A DNA stretch of 64,000 nt from Gigaspora rosea (Eukaryota; Glomeromycota; Glomeromycetes; Diversisporales; Gigasporaceae), in the NCBI GenBank assembly GCA_003550325.1, contig QKWP01000849.1, forward strand, positions 82,431 through 146,430, written 5' to 3'. The notes beneath the pieces were generated by a model. It had not been told where the DNA came from. It searched no databases and was given only the letters and a program-made list of their open reading frames with translations. Positions 35,360-47,706 of the stretch are shown here, one piece after another. Within the stretch, counting starts at the first letter, position 1, and each line of letters opens with the position of its first letter. A program made the translations under genes and the position numbers.

Positions 35360-35665
35360 TTTACTTTGTAAACTCATAACCTTGAATCCAATATAGTGGA
35401 TGCCTTTCCAATTTGGCTGGAGTAAAGACTGCTGATCTTTTGGAAGAGGTATGTCAAAAAGCCCACTTTTTGAAAATTTTGAAAAAGCTGTTGACACCAA
35501 AATTTTCACTTGTAGTTTCTTAAGAATGTATAGGTTCCTTCTTAACTCTTGACATAGACCTGGAACTCCTCTTTGGAGCTGAACTGGTACTTTTTTCTTC
35601 GGTAAGTGATAAACTCTAAGCTTGTTAGCAGATAGTCTATGACAGTATTGGGAAATTGGACAGTT
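35360..35665 (-). repeat. Dispersed repeat R, copy 1, possibly a decayed gene family
   Basis: On the minus strand this matches the region 60950-61330. The shared blocks are CTATCTGCTAACAAGCTTAG (coding YLLTSLEFITY in one frame), then a stretch coding FSKFSKSGLFDIPLPKDQQS here and FVKNFQKVGILAYPLQKICN there. The partial conservation of the peptide suggests a former coding unit, but frames are broken in both copies and I recognise no domain. Confidence 0.5.
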
Positions 35666-35745
35666 TTGGTTTTTGGACACCATGTCCAAAACCTGTCCAA
35701 AACCCTGTCCAAAACCAAACCTAAATTTAATTGGTTTTGAACAAA
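35655..35745. repeat. TGTCCAAAACC word cluster
   Basis: Repeated TGTCCAAAACC and its complement GGTTTTTGGACA within 90 bp. Similar to the other short-word clusters but small; a related TTTTGAACAGT cluster lies at 49012-49070. Confidence 0.6.
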
Positions 35746-36074
35746 CATATATATATTATATATCAAATTAAAAATCAAAATTTAAATAGGCTAACTATTA
35801 ATATAAGTATGTAATATTAACATTTTAGTAGTGCATTTTAGCAGTTATATTTATGAGAGTTTTTTTGGAAGGGTTGGGTCACAAATTATTCTGGTAAACA
35901 GTTTCACAAGTCAATTCAAATGACCATGCACTTCAATCAAAACAAAAACTTGCTAAAGTAATAAAATACTACTGTATGTACAGTTGCTTCTCTCTTATCC
36001 GAACAGGCCATCCCAAGAGATTTTGTTCGGTATAGAAAAAGTTCGTAATATAAAATTTCTCTTTCTAAACTGAA

Positions 36075-36107
<33 letters not shown>

Positions 36108-36235
36108 CAGATAAAAAATTTCTTAAGCCCATTTGATACACCATCTGGCATAGATCATAAATATAGTACAAAATGTGAAAAAAAACTTATAAAAAAAAAA
36201 GCCGTTTTGATTAATTTTTATTTTTGTATTTATTA

Positions 36236-36590
36236 CCCAGGGTTACTATTATCTGATTCAGATTGAATATCGGGTTACTATCATCTAACCCAGGTTGAAT
36301 ATTGGGTTACTATTATCTGATCTGGGTTGAATATCGGATTACTATTATCTGACCCGGGTTGGATATCGGGTACTATTATCTAACCCGGGTTGAATATTGG
36401 GTTACTATTATTTGATCCAGGTTATAGCCCAGGTTGAATATCGGGTTACTATTATCTGACCCAAATCATGGCTTAGGTTGAATATCAGGTTACTATTATT
36501 TGGCCCGAGTCATAACCCAGATTGAATATCTGACCCATCAGGTCACTATTATCTGATCTGGGTCAGAACAGGACCCTGGATATCTCTGAT
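36236..36590. repeat. 32-bp minisatellite with ACCCGGGTTGAATAT
   Basis: About nine diverged units of CGGGTTACTATTATCTGACC plus CGGGTTGAATAT, 32 bp, some shortened or extended by extra CCCAGGTT words. The unit contains the same palindromic ACCCGGGT word as the hAT-like element at 30.2 kb, linking this array to that element family. Confidence 0.85.
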
Positions 36591-37883
36591 ATATGTCATA
36601 TTTTTTTTTAGCAAATTGCAGAAAATTTGGTCTGAGGTCCAAATTTAAGTTTTAGCAAATTTAGGTTAATTTTAAAAAAGGTTATATAAAGCATTTTGGC
36701 AAATTACAGAATTTTATGCATGTAATATTATATTTTTAGCAAATTACTTGCATTTTGCAAGAATCATACCCAAAAATAAAGCTATCTCATTTTTTGTACT
36801 ACTATGATTTTTAAAAATTTAAGATGCTTAATTAGTAGTCCGCAGTTAAAGGGAACAAATTTCATAGTAAAAATCGGCGGGCATGTGACTATTACCTTAT
36901 ATAGTAAGTGGAACGTCATGTGCTTCAATTCATAAGAAAAAACTCTATAGTAAACAATTGAAAAATACTCATATCTTATGATCTATCAAACCGATTTTTG
37001 ATGATTTTACTACCATTAGAATCACAATAATTTGCTCTACAACTTTCAATTAAGCAATAAGAAAGAGTTACTTAATAAAAAAATTACTTTTATATGTAAG
37101 CAAGCCCCATTCGCACACTATAGAAATTTACTATTAAATTCCGCCGTGATTTATTATAAAATGTCGATCATTTTATACCCTTTATCTGCGATCTTCCACT
37201 TAATTTTGAATTTTTTTGATCAAAAAATCCAAAATTAAGCATTTTCTCTTAAATTTTCAAGAAATATAAAAGTAAATATGCCAGAATAATATATTTTTAT
37301 GTGCTGAACAAGTTTTCTTAGAGCACAATGTTAAAATCAATTAGTAAAATTTGGATAATCATAGAATTTTTAGTATTTTTATTAATAAAATCATATAAAA
37401 TATTATAATTCTCCAAATTTTACTAATTGATTCTAACATTGTGCCCTAAAAAAACTTGTTTAGCACATAAAAATACATTATTCCGACATATTTAATTTTG
37501 TATTTCTTGAAAATTTATGAAAAGATGCTTAATTTTGGATTTTTTGATCAAAAAATTCAAAATTAAGCATCTTCTCTTAAATTTTCAAGAAATATAAAAT
37601 TAAATATGCCAGAATAATGTATTTTTATGTGCTGAACAAGTTTTTTAGGGCACAATATTAGAATCAATTAGTAAAATTTGGAGAATCATAGAATTTTTTA
37701 GTATTTTTATTAATAAAATCATATAAAATATTATAATTCTCCAAATTTTACTAATCAATTCTAATATTGTGCTATAAGAAAACTTGTTCAGCACATAAAA
37801 ATACATTATTCTGGCATATTTAATTTTAGAAATAATTTATACACCGCACATGCGATGTTGTAGGACCGCAGATAATTATAAAA

Positions 37884-38022
37884 TAGGTGGTATGCTTAAG
37901 CTGGACATTTTTTTGGGCCGAATTTGTCTAAATTCTGGTCAAAATTAAAATTAAAATTTAATTCTAACCAGAATTTAGACAAGTTCGGCCCAAAAAAATG
38001 TCCAGTTTAAGCATACCACCTA
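37884..38022. mobile_element. 139-bp palindromic MITE within array 2
   Basis: The arms TAGGTGGTATGCTTAAGCTG and complement, with TTTTTTTGGGCCGAATTTGT and TCTAAATTCTGGT following, pair almost completely around an A/T centre. Confidence 0.9.
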
Positions 38023-38074
38023 TATTAGAATTATTCGAGGTTCTGATGTTGTCGTACCTGCTGCAGATCATAAA

Positions 38075-38313
38075 ATCAGGTGTAATGTAAAATTAAAACA
38101 ATTAAAATAACCCGTTTTTTCATTGGATAGGGTTAGGGTGAGGTATAGATTGTGTGTATGGGTGAGAGGGGGTTTTCTATAGTAAAATTTTGCAAGAAAT
38201 TTTTCTTGTTAGAATCCTAAGAGTAGTTTCATACTCAATTTTAAGTTATAGACGATTTTGACAAAACGAACGTTTGTTTTAAATTTTTTTGATCATGTAA
38301 CATTACACCTGAT
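38075..38313. mobile_element. MITE with ATCAGGTGTAATGT ends and GGGTTAGGGT motif
   Basis: The inverted ends are ATCAGGTGTAATGT at the left and its complement ACATTACACCTGAT at the right. The interior has GGGTTAGGGTGAGG (38137-38150) and, downstream, AAAATTTTGCAAGAAATTTT. This is the same inner motif pair as the MITE at 12218-12504, in opposite orientation. Confidence 0.8.
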
Positions 38314-39348
38314 CTTGAAATTTGATTGGGAGAGCGATATATAAGGTGCATCACATGGGCAATAAATAAATTTACTCTTAATTTTATATTTCTTGAAAAT
38401 TTAAGAGAAGTTGCTTAATTTTGGATTTTTTGATCAAAAATCCAAAATTAAGTATCTTCTCTTAAATTTTCAAAAAATATAAAATTAAATATGCCGAAAT
38501 AATGTATTTTTATGTGCTGAACAAGTTTTCTTAGAGTATAAAGTTAGAATCAATTAGTAAAATTTGGATAATCATAGAATTTTTTGGTATTTTTATTAAT
38601 AAGAAAACTTGTTCAGCACATAAAAATACATTATTTCGGCATATTTACTTTTATATTTCTTGAAAATTCAAGAGAAGATGCTTAATTTTGGATTTTTTGA
38701 TCAAAAAATCCAAAATTAAGCATCTTCTCTTAAATTTTCAAGAAATATAAAAGTAAATATGCCAGAATAATGTATTTTTATGTGCTGAACAAGTTTTTTA
38801 GGGCACAATGTTAGAATCAATTAGTAAAATTTGGAGAATTATAATATTTTATATAATTTTATTAATAAAAATACTAAAAAATTCTATGATTCTCCAAATT
38901 TTACTAATTGATTCTAACTTTATGCTCTAAGAAAATTTGTTCAGCTCTCAAAAATATATATATTATTTTGATTTATAAAAATAGATGTGATAATTTAGTT
39001 TTTAGCAAATTACTAGAAATTTATATGTAATAATTGAATTCAGCAAATTTACTGGATTTTAGGGGTAGCAAAAACCTTCAAATTTATGCAGATCATTTAT
39101 AACCTATATTAGAGATGTCTGGGGTCCTGTCAGAACACTAGTTTAATTAATTGTATAAAATAAATTTTTAATATAAAATAAATTTAATTAAATACTAATT
39201 AACTTGAGTTCAGATCCAGAATAGAAAATTTACTATGCTAATTTGGTATATCCAGAAGAAATATATATAAAAATATTTGTTCTGAAAGTTTTAGTTCGGA
39301 TTATCAAGAGTCCGGTATATAGAGGGCCAGATTGGAGAGAGGCAACTA

Positions 39349-40870
39349 TATATTCATATAGTTAAACAAATCCATACAAGATATAAATAGTACTTGTGAT
39401 GCTTCTAGTATATTGTCCAACTAGATAGCTGCAGATATTATCTCACCAGACTAGGAATAGAAGACCCTGATAGTTATTAGATTTGAATACTTAATATGAT
39501 GAAGAAATATACAGTTTATTATTAAATCAATTAGCCATATAAAGAAAGAAAATTCAATCATTCTTTGTCATTTTTAGTAATAATTATTTATTATATAACA
39601 GCCTTATCAATTTTTTAATATTTGTATAAATTAGATTTTGATTTATTGTTATGCATTGATGTGCAATACAATGATTGTATACATACAAGTACCGGTATTT
39701 ATATATTCTGTAAGGGCAGTTTTAGAGTAATGGCCTTGTAACAATACGAATACTTATTATTATTATTATTATAAACAGGATCAATGAATTATTTATAGCA
39801 TAATTCAGAAATATAAATAAAATCAATTCCTATATTCAAATAATTCATTGTTTATATCAAGAAACATGGCGATTATAAATCAAATAACCAAAACATACAA
39901 CATTTTCAAAATCGTAAAATGTTCGATTACTTTAGCTCAAAATAGTTTGTATATATCAAATAATTAAATCAGCCTTTATGATTTTACGAGCTTGTTAACC
40001 ATTGTGATGGCAGATGAATCAAAAATCAATAATACTAAAATAGAATCAGATCTTCAAAATTGGGTTATATATAGAACGTGATAACCATGAAAAAATATAT
40101 TACACAATCAAGTATCGCACTTTAAAGTTAGACTAATACAGGAAGATGTAACATGCGAAGTTTCTATATGCATTCATGTTCTTGCTTCGCTATATGCATT
40201 TATTCAATAAAATGCAATATAACTATTAGAATTGTTTTTAATGATACCCCAATATATAAAAGTTTTGTTGAAAACTAGTTAATATAACAATTTTAATTTA
40301 AAGAAATAGAAATAATTTAGGTTTTTCTAGTTCTCTAATAAAAAGATCGTGCAAGTCCTATTTTGCATTTATATCGATAGCAGAATGTGTTTGTGAGCTA
40401 AAAAAAACCATCATTAAACTCACCGCTATCTAATATATTATTTTCATTTTTCTTCTTGTGCAAGTATTCATACTATTCTGTCAATCTTTCATTCACTTGA
40501 AAAAAAAAATAAATAAAAAATTAAATGATTTCTAAGTAAATAGCTAAAGTATCAGTATAATTTTGGCCAAAATTTTATTTGGTTATATAATTAGTTTGTA
40601 ATTTATCTTGAATATTAGTATGTAATTTATTCTGAATGCTATCTTGTAATTTATCTATTGTAATTCATCTCAATTTGCCTGTCTTTCTTAATTAATACTT
40701 GGTTCAATAATTGGTAATACAAGATTTGTCCATAATAATCTCTTTGTTTTTTATTTTCAGCCTAAATAATATCATACGAAGTTGAGCCATAGCTATAATT
40801 TTTTCATACTATAATAAATTATCAAATATATAATTAGATATTTATAGTTATATTATAGAGAAAAATAATA
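39349..40870. other. AT-rich intergenic region, nothing recognised
   Basis: No ORF of interest and no clear repeat ends. A direct repeat TCAATGAATTATTTATA / TTCAAATAATTCATTGTTTA flanks 39780-39855. Confidence 0.4.
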
Positions 40871-40879
40871 ATAAATAAT

Positions 40880-43165
40880 CTAAAATATACTGTATCTAGT
40901 TTACTTTTTCAAGATGTATGTAAAAATCCCATTGATGAAAATAAATGCTCTACTGATGCTGAAGTTACAGAAATACTAAAAATTTTAGTAGCTACAAATT
41001 CTAATTCTTCATACATAGTAGAACAAAAATACCAATATGCTAAAATATTATCTTTAAATTGCTCATATATGTTATTATCAAAGGGTAGTTTTTCAACTTT
41101 ATATGATTCAAATTTTGAAAGTAATTTAGTTGGCTTATAATATGTCCACGCTTGATAATAATAACTAAACCAAGTTTCTAATGATACAAAATTAATTGAT
41201 TCTAAATCTAGATTAAATTTATTAAACCAATATTTAGGATAAAGAACTAAAGCAAGTAGTAATAATGGTTGTTCCCATGTATTCTATTGATTTTCAAGTT
41301 GTAAAATTATATCTTTAGCTAAAACTCTATTACTATATTGTTCCCAAATTTTAATAAAATACTCAAATGATAAAATAATATCAAACAATCATGCTTTATC
41401 AATTTGCATTTTATCAAGTGCTCTACGATAAGGCTGTAATAATATTTTATTAATAAAATTAAATATATTTAAACTTACTCTTAATGCCAGTTTAGTTTGA
41501 ATTAACCTTTTGTAACAATTATAATATGAGTTCCATCTTGTAACTTCAGGTTTTATAATTGCATAATATTTATCGTATAATTGCATTTGAATATTTTTAA
41601 TTTTCCAATAAAATATATATTATTCGGTTGATTAAATATTGTATAAAAATAATTTTACCGCATTAGTTGATAATTTTGCAAAAGTCTTAAATTCTTTAAA
41701 AATTTCACCAACTACCAAGTTACACTAATGTGCAAAACAAGGTATAAAAATATATTCATGATATTTAAGCCGAAGTTGTCGATTATAATAATTAAACAAC
41801 AAAATTTTAATATTATTATATATTATTTAATTTTAATTTAGAGTAAAGTTATTTGTCACATAAGTGACAATGGCTTATGTATCACTAAACCAATCAAATT
41901 TCAGGATCTTATGTAACATAACATGATCAGAAATTCAAAACAACATTCATTTTATCAAAAACTCAACAAAAATCGCTTATTACTCAAAATCTGTATAAAA
42001 AACCACCTTCTGTGCTCTAACAAAAAGTTTTCCTTAAGTGATTTTACTATATACCCCAAACCCTAATCCTAACCTAGATGCTCACCCTAACCCTAAACCA
42101 ACAAAAACTAAATTTTATCGATGCAGAGATGATCTACAGGTAACATTATCACATGCGTCGCATATAACTTAATTATTAATTTATTATATATAATAATTAC
42201 TTACCAGGCTGAAGCATACGCTACTGCATTATCACTTACTATCGCTACAATTTTAATTGATTTTTCTTTTAATTCATTTAGCATATTTTTAATATATAGG
42301 ATAATATCAACAGTACGTTTTCTTTGTCCACTTATATTTAATGTTTTTCATACCAAGGATTTACTAGAAGATAAAATAATTACTGATTCTAATAAATGCT
42401 AATTTATGATATTTATCTATCTATTAAAGGCCAAAGTTATACATACTAGCTTGTTCATGTGCTTAACATAGCTTATTCTTACACAATTGATTAATATCAT
42501 TAATTGCATTATCTAGTACAGAACCTGCTAATTCTTTTCTATCAGATAATTTTAGATTAGAGTTTAACCAATTAAATAATGCAAGCGTTAAAGAGTTTTT
42601 AATCCACTGAACAGCCCAACCATTAGCTATAGTCATTCTAATTAAAAAGTTATAAAATACTGGTATTTCTGCTTTGGTAAGATTTCATACAGCATATTTA
42701 GATAAAGCTGATTGCTTAAATTTTTTTGTTTGAATTTTATTTGAAGAGTCTGATTTAGGTATAGTTAAAGTAGAATTTAGTAAATATTTGACATAGTATT
42801 TTCTGTAAATATAATTTAAATAAAAAATTAAACTATAACTTATATTTAAATTTAATTATATAAATTTAAAAGTTTACTATTATTTATTTCTCCTCTAATT
42901 CTTCACTACTATTGCAACTTTTTAGTATCTCTTCAGCAACTTCTTTACCATATTTTTCCAAAATGCTCACATTCTGATAAATATTTTTTAATTCTTTCTT
43001 TTTTATTTGTTATTACTTGAGCTTCTTCTTTTAAAATTTTAGCACATGCTTTTATATATGCATTGATAATTTTTATCATTTGGATTTGTTTTAAATAAAA
43101 TATTGACATATTGAGAAAGTTTATGCTTTTGACATCCACCACATTTGCAAATTATTATATTTAAT
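40880..43165 (-). pseudogene. hAT-family transposase pseudogene
   Basis: Minus-strand pieces in order: a Cys-rich N-terminal block (CKCGGCQKHK, a BED-type finger remnant, near 43150); YNFLIRMTIANGWAVQWIKN and TLALFNWLN near 42600; VAIVSDNAVAYASAW near 42220 (the DNA-x-x-Y block near a catalytic Asp); TRWNSYYNCYKRLIQTK near 41500; and the C-terminal dimerisation block ISVTSASVEHLFSSMGFLHT near 40940. Together these are the standard hAT landmarks. Many stops and shifts break the frame and a MITE-like insertion (about 41840-42165) splits it. In working hATs this protein would make 8-bp duplications like that at 30.2 kb, but this copy is dead. Confidence 0.85.
41840..42165. mobile_element. CCCTAA-bearing insertion in the hAT pseudogene
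   Basis: It lies between conserved hAT blocks. The left side has TTTGTCACATAAGTGAC and the right side GTAACATTATCACATG. The interior has AAACCCTAATCCTAACC and ACCCTAACCCTAAACC (42057-42104), and nearby CCACCTTCTGTGCTCTAAC, which parallels the MITE at 54.2 kb. Ends are approximate. Confidence 0.6.
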
Positions 43166-43501
43166 AATTTTTTTATGATATTAAAAAAATGTTGCTTAAT
43201 TGTCATTAATTACCGTATATTCCTGAAAATAAGCTACTTTAAAAATAAGCCACCCCCTGATTTTTTTCAAAAATCACAAAAAACGTGTTAACAGTTGCTA
43301 CATATAAAACTTTTTTTACTAAGTAAATCAAAAGTTCAATTAATAAAAGTTGTTCAGCACATTAAAATACACTTATAGTAAAAATTTTATATCATTTGGG
43401 CAACTTTTTATTAGTATAGTGCGCGACACTTAAAGACTACATTTGTCCCATTTTAGGGACCAAAACTAAAATGTGCTAAAACGCCGATTTATGCATACTT
43501 T

Positions 43502-43738
43502 TCAAACTTTACGTTGTGTCACGTGACTGGACCAATCATATACACTGAAATATACTATATATATAATTGTTCTGTCGGAGTAAATGATTGGTTGACATAT
43601 GTCACGCAGCCAGGCTCCTTTATAAACATTAATTATTTCCTCGTTGTCATTAATAATTGCCTGCAGATTTAATAAAACTGAAGCACCACCAGCAAAGGGT
43701 TCGTAGTTGATGTTATCGTGCAAATTATTACTTTGCAA
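43502..43738 (-). CDS. Doubtful small ORF, unknown
   Basis: A 78-codon open frame near the left end of the 4.9-kb element. It begins MQSNNLHDNINYEPFAGGAS, which has a composition more protein-like than most short frames here. The start of NYEPFAGGAS recalls adenine-methyltransferase-like EPFxGG motifs, but nothing else supports that. Could be a captured fragment or chance. Confidence 0.25.
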   Translation of the reverse strand: MQSNNLHDNINYEPFAGGASVLLNLQAIINDNEEIINVYKGAWLRDICQPIIYSDRTIIYIVYFSVYDWSSHVTQRKV

Positions 43739-44392
43739 TCATGATTGGCTAACGAGTTTTAAATACAGGGTTGTTGTGCTTATGTAATAACACACAAGAA
43801 ATAATGAGAAGAAAAAAATCTATAAACGTAAGGTTTGCATGAAAATATAGAATAGTCGTGGCAGCGAATCGTTTTGAACCTTATGATGCAACTAGAATAT
43901 TACCTCTGTATTATTAATGTTAAGTTTATTGTGAGTTTATTGGGTTGCGATCACCCGAACATGAATTTTTTCTGCCAACAATTCTATCTGTTCATATGTA
44001 CTCTTCATTCTAATTATTATCAAATCAAGAAATTAATCAGAAAAAGCTTAAAAATTTATAAAGCGCATAGTTATAAAGATCCTCTTATTTATTATTTTTT
44101 TACGGTACGTAATTATTAAATGTTTAAGAAAAGTTTCACAATCAGCATATTTTAAAAAAAAAATTTAAAAAAATTAAAATTTTAAATTCGAAAATAAAAT
44201 TTTAAATTTTTTTTAAAGAAAAAAAAGATTTAAAGAAATATAAGAGGACCGGGACAAAATTAAACATAGAACAGACTAATTTCTTGTCTTAAAAGTAGTA
44301 GTATTAGCGTGTTTTCATCCTTAATTCGATATAATTGAACCAAATATAATTTTAAAAAAAAACAAATTATTAATCAATTATATCATATACGG

Positions 44393-44470
44393 GTTCTTTT
44401 ACAGCAAAACCATGCTTGGAGTATATAAAATAAATATACTCTAAGCATGGTTTTGCTATAAAAGACCCCA
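44393..44470. repeat. Hairpin: AGCAAAACCATGCTT arms
   Basis: The arms GGGTTCTTTTACAGCAAAAC and CATGCTTGGAGTATATA pair with the complement across a short AAATA loop. It lies downstream of the transposase stop on its minus strand and could form a stable RNA hairpin. Confidence 0.8.
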
Positions 44471-44570
44471 TATTATTCTTCTTAATAATGCTTTCCAAAT
44501 TACAACCTTCAATCTATTGCAAGCTTTCACTATTTTCTCGTATGAACAAGGCTAGCTTACTTTGTGGTAT

Positions 44571-47500
44571 TCACCTATGTGACTTAAATTTTTTGCAAGT
44601 ATACTTTGCCATCTTTCCTGTCAATCCTTCACGATATAATTCCATATATCTCCACGATTTTTGTGCAAACTTTCTGATCGTAATAGTATCAACCGAATCA
44701 AGTGCTTGTGGAATGGTTGTTTGCAAACCAGCCCAAGTATAATCACAGTGCTTTCTTGCATAGTTTTTAGCGGCTCCCCAATACATTTCAATGAAATTAA
44801 GTTCACAATGAAACTTCGGATAGAAAATACAAATATGACCAGCACTCTCTATTAGTTCTACAATAGCTGACTTTTGTGCAATGAAATCGGGTTGGGAAGC
44901 TATTATCTTTCTTGCACAACAGTCTACTTGTAAATTATTAGAAATTTCTTTACCCTTATATGCCTTATATTCTAAAGGTAACTTATCCTTCCAAAGGCCT
45001 CTTTCTTTTAGTACTGCCTTAATACCTTTTGGCTTTCCTCACATAGTTTCGTCATACTCTTCATTTTCGAATACATAGTCTTCGTCAAATACCATATGTT
45101 GAGTTTTCAATTGTCCATTAGCCCCAACAAAAGTTGTTGATCGCATTATTGGTTGGTTTCCTGCAGGTTTTAAATTCATTCTCGTGGCGATAAATGTGTC
45201 CTCTGCATATACTGAATGGTTTGTGCTATTGTCGAAGGCAAAGACAGCTATTGCATTGGGAAATTTTGCTTCAAAAGTAGGGATCGCTTTATCTCTAACT
45301 TGCTCTAGTAAATTATCAATTGTCCAAAAACCTTCTTGGTTTTTTCCGGGCATTAAATAGCAACACGCTTCTTTGGGAACATTCAGATGCATTCTTATCT
45401 CCTCTTCATTTAATTTTAACCGACTACATTCTTCCAAAAGAAATTCGCTCACCATAATCAATCTTCTATTCCCTTTTTTTCACAATGGCATATTCCTATC
45501 TGGAACCCTAATGCCTCTTTTTCCATCATTCGAATAAAACACACTTTCATCATGCGTTACAAGGATTAATTCTTTTTCATTTGCTTCGAGCACTGGTGGA
45601 ATTTTTTCCATTGTTTCTCTTTCGTATCTAAGGGTAACAAACCAAGTTCTTGTTTTAAATTATTTTTAACATTTATTAATTTCAACCAGTATTAATGATT
45701 CAAATTCTTACCTCGCTATTCGATGTTCTAAGCTTTTCATTTCTTCTAAAAACTTTTTTCGATATGCGACCATGTTATCTCATTCATGTCCATCAAGATA
45801 CATACCTTTGCGGTATGTTTTGAATTGGAGCCCCAAGATATTTAGCCATCTTTCAGCTGTTCGTCGGGATATTGATTTTTTGGTTCCTCCTGTATACTGT
45901 TATCCTATATCCACTTCTTCAAAGATATTAGGTAACTAGAGTGATCTTAGACAGTGAACACTTTGTGTAACTTCAAACTTTGTTACTGTGGTATATCTAA
46001 GTCAGTATGGCGTTTTTAAGAAAACTTAACAAAGAAGATTTAAGGCAATTTGCAATTACGAAAGAGGCTACAATTAAAAGTATATGTGGATACTAATAAC
46101 TGTTTGATTTGTATAGTTAATAGTTGTTTTTATTATTGAAAGAGTATGAAGACTTGATGTTGAACTTGGGGTCCACATCGGCCGCTTTTATACTTTTTGA
46201 AATTTTACAAATGTAACAGTCAATATCTTTTACATGTGTAATATATACTATAACTATTATTAATAAAATATATAGTATAACTAGTATAAATATAATATAT
46301 GTAATAAATAATATATATGTAATAAATAAAATATCTAGAATATAAGCTATAAATATGACATCTTTTAGATATGTCAGATCTACGATTTTTGTCCGCAGCA
46401 ATCGCCTAGCCAATCAGATCGCTGATCAATTAATAAGTATAGGAGTAAATGTTTGACAACTCCTATCTTGGCAACCAGAGGTCGTACAGAGATGTACCAT
46501 AGCTCGTTAGAACTGTCTCAGTGAGCTGAGTCGAATGGTGGTTGTTTCATCGAATTTGGATCACTGGTTCAAACGTTATATCCGTTTTTGTGATATTTTA
46601 CAGGTTAACAATACCTTGGAAGAATAAAATTGTTGATGTATCCTTGAAACTCAGATGAATCAATTCCATTTACTCCAGAATTTTGTCGTATCCAGCATTT
46701 ACATTGCATTGCAATGTCTTTGTCATCAACAAGTCGTTTGTGTTTTTGGTGTCTGCCACGGCGTGAAAATGGAAATAATTCATGTTGCAGATAATATTTG
46801 ACTAGAGAACGAATTCTTTTAGCAGTATATGGTTTTGATGTGATATAGGTTTTATACACAGCCTCCTGGCTTGCCATCTCCTTTCTATATCCATCTTCTA
46901 ACAGTATAAGATATTCATAAACTGCTCTACGCTCATTGTATTCAAAGGCCGTGATTGTGCATTCATTATTCATCAGATATTCTTGAAGTCGATCAGATGA
47001 AGCTTTATTTATTAAAGGCGCCATTTCTTCATACACCGTAACAGATGATACTTCATCCATTGAAAAATCCGTAAAATCACTTAAGAAAAATAAATGAGAA
47101 TCTTAATACTCATTATTTTCAAGTTACTTGTTCAAAAATTTTTATTTATTTTTCTTTGTCTTTTTTTTTTTTACAGTATTTTTTCTTTTTTTTTTCTTTC
47201 GAATTACAGTAGCTTTAATGACTAATGATAAAGTATAATACTAACGTTATGATCACAAAAAAGCTTGTAATCTTATGGGATCCCCTAGCAGCATTGGTAA
47301 GAGTACCAGAAGCACCGAACTTGCGATAGTAAGTTGTTTTTGGCAACCTTTTAATAATTCGTGCTTTTTTTTCATTCTTTTTCCACATAGGAACTATGGT
47401 AAGTAATCATTCTCGTATCCTTTCATCTTCATAGTCGGTCTCTTCCTCATTTTCTCCTTTGCTATCTCCTTCCTTATCTTTCTCTTTTCTATCAAGCTCA

Positions 47501-47706
47501 CTATCCTCCTCCAAAACCTGCACCTCAACTTCTCTTTCTTCTTCAAACTCTCCTTCGAATTCCCTTTCTTTAAGCTCCTTATCGAAATCCCTTTCTTCTT
47601 CAAACTCTCTTTCAAATTCCCTTTTTTTCGTTCGCTTTTCCTCGGCTTGTTCCTTTCTTCTTTTATTATATACTTTAAGTTTATTATATCTTGCCTTTCT
47701 CTTCAT
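44571..47706 (-). pseudogene. DDE-type transposase, fungal endonuclease group, with in-frame stops
   Basis: Minus-strand pieces run N to C. There is a charged Lys/Glu-rich start (47706-47407), then TTYYRKFGASGTLTNAARGS, an exon 47060-46605 ending near QGYINNFILP, and a probable intron or insertion (46600-45945). Next come ISRRTAERWLNILG and YRKGMYLDGHE. The core follows with first Asp in LVTHDESVFYS, second in VFAFDNSTNH and the Glu in FHCELNFIEMYWGAAK, then the tail YRKFAQ-like GLTGKMAKYTCKKFKSHR. Spliced relatives cut and paste DNA in many fungi. Stops interrupt the frame: TGA at 45039-45041, 45480-45482 and 45780-45782, each where Arg (CGA) would fit, plus a TAA in DIG-stop-QYT. So it is inactive, possibly through C-to-T change at CpG sites. 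Confidence 0.85.

Larger units (their letters stand above)
37196..38960. repeat. Palindromic satellite, array 2 (interrupted 37836-38370)
   Basis: The marker ATCAATTAGTAAAATTTGG recurs at about 37336 and 37663 (327 bp apart), then 38549 and 38815. Units again alternate a TTATTAATAA-centred palindrome with a palindrome built of TTAAGCATCTTCTCTTAAAT and ending in ACAAGTTTTCTTAGAGC-type termini. Same period as array 1, 32 kb away, but with distinct shared variants, so the arrays have evolved separately. Confidence 0.88.
35981..39348. mobile_element. pogo-like MITE split by about 3.3 kb of later insertions
   Basis: The left end after TA is CAGTTGCTTCTCTCTTATCC with TTCGGTATAGAAAAAGTTCG inside. 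The right end is TTCGGATTATCAAGAGTCCG...GAGAGAGGCAACTA followed by TA. The two ends are inverted relatives. Between them lie a 32-bp minisatellite, the second palindromic satellite array and other MITEs. The two halves read as one short element that received everything else later. Confidence 0.6.

Noticed and set aside
36236-36590. Possible CRISPR array (regular 32-bp period)
   Set aside because: There are no constant repeats with unique spacers; the whole unit repeats with drift, and the genome is eukaryotic.
42050-42105. Telomere or chromosome end (CCCTAA repeats)
   Set aside because: Runs are two or three units long, internal, and inside MITE-like insertions at several places.
46490-46595. 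tRNA gene or SINE head
   Set aside because: Only loose box A and B matches; no cloverleaf or tail. Kept only as a remark in the findings.
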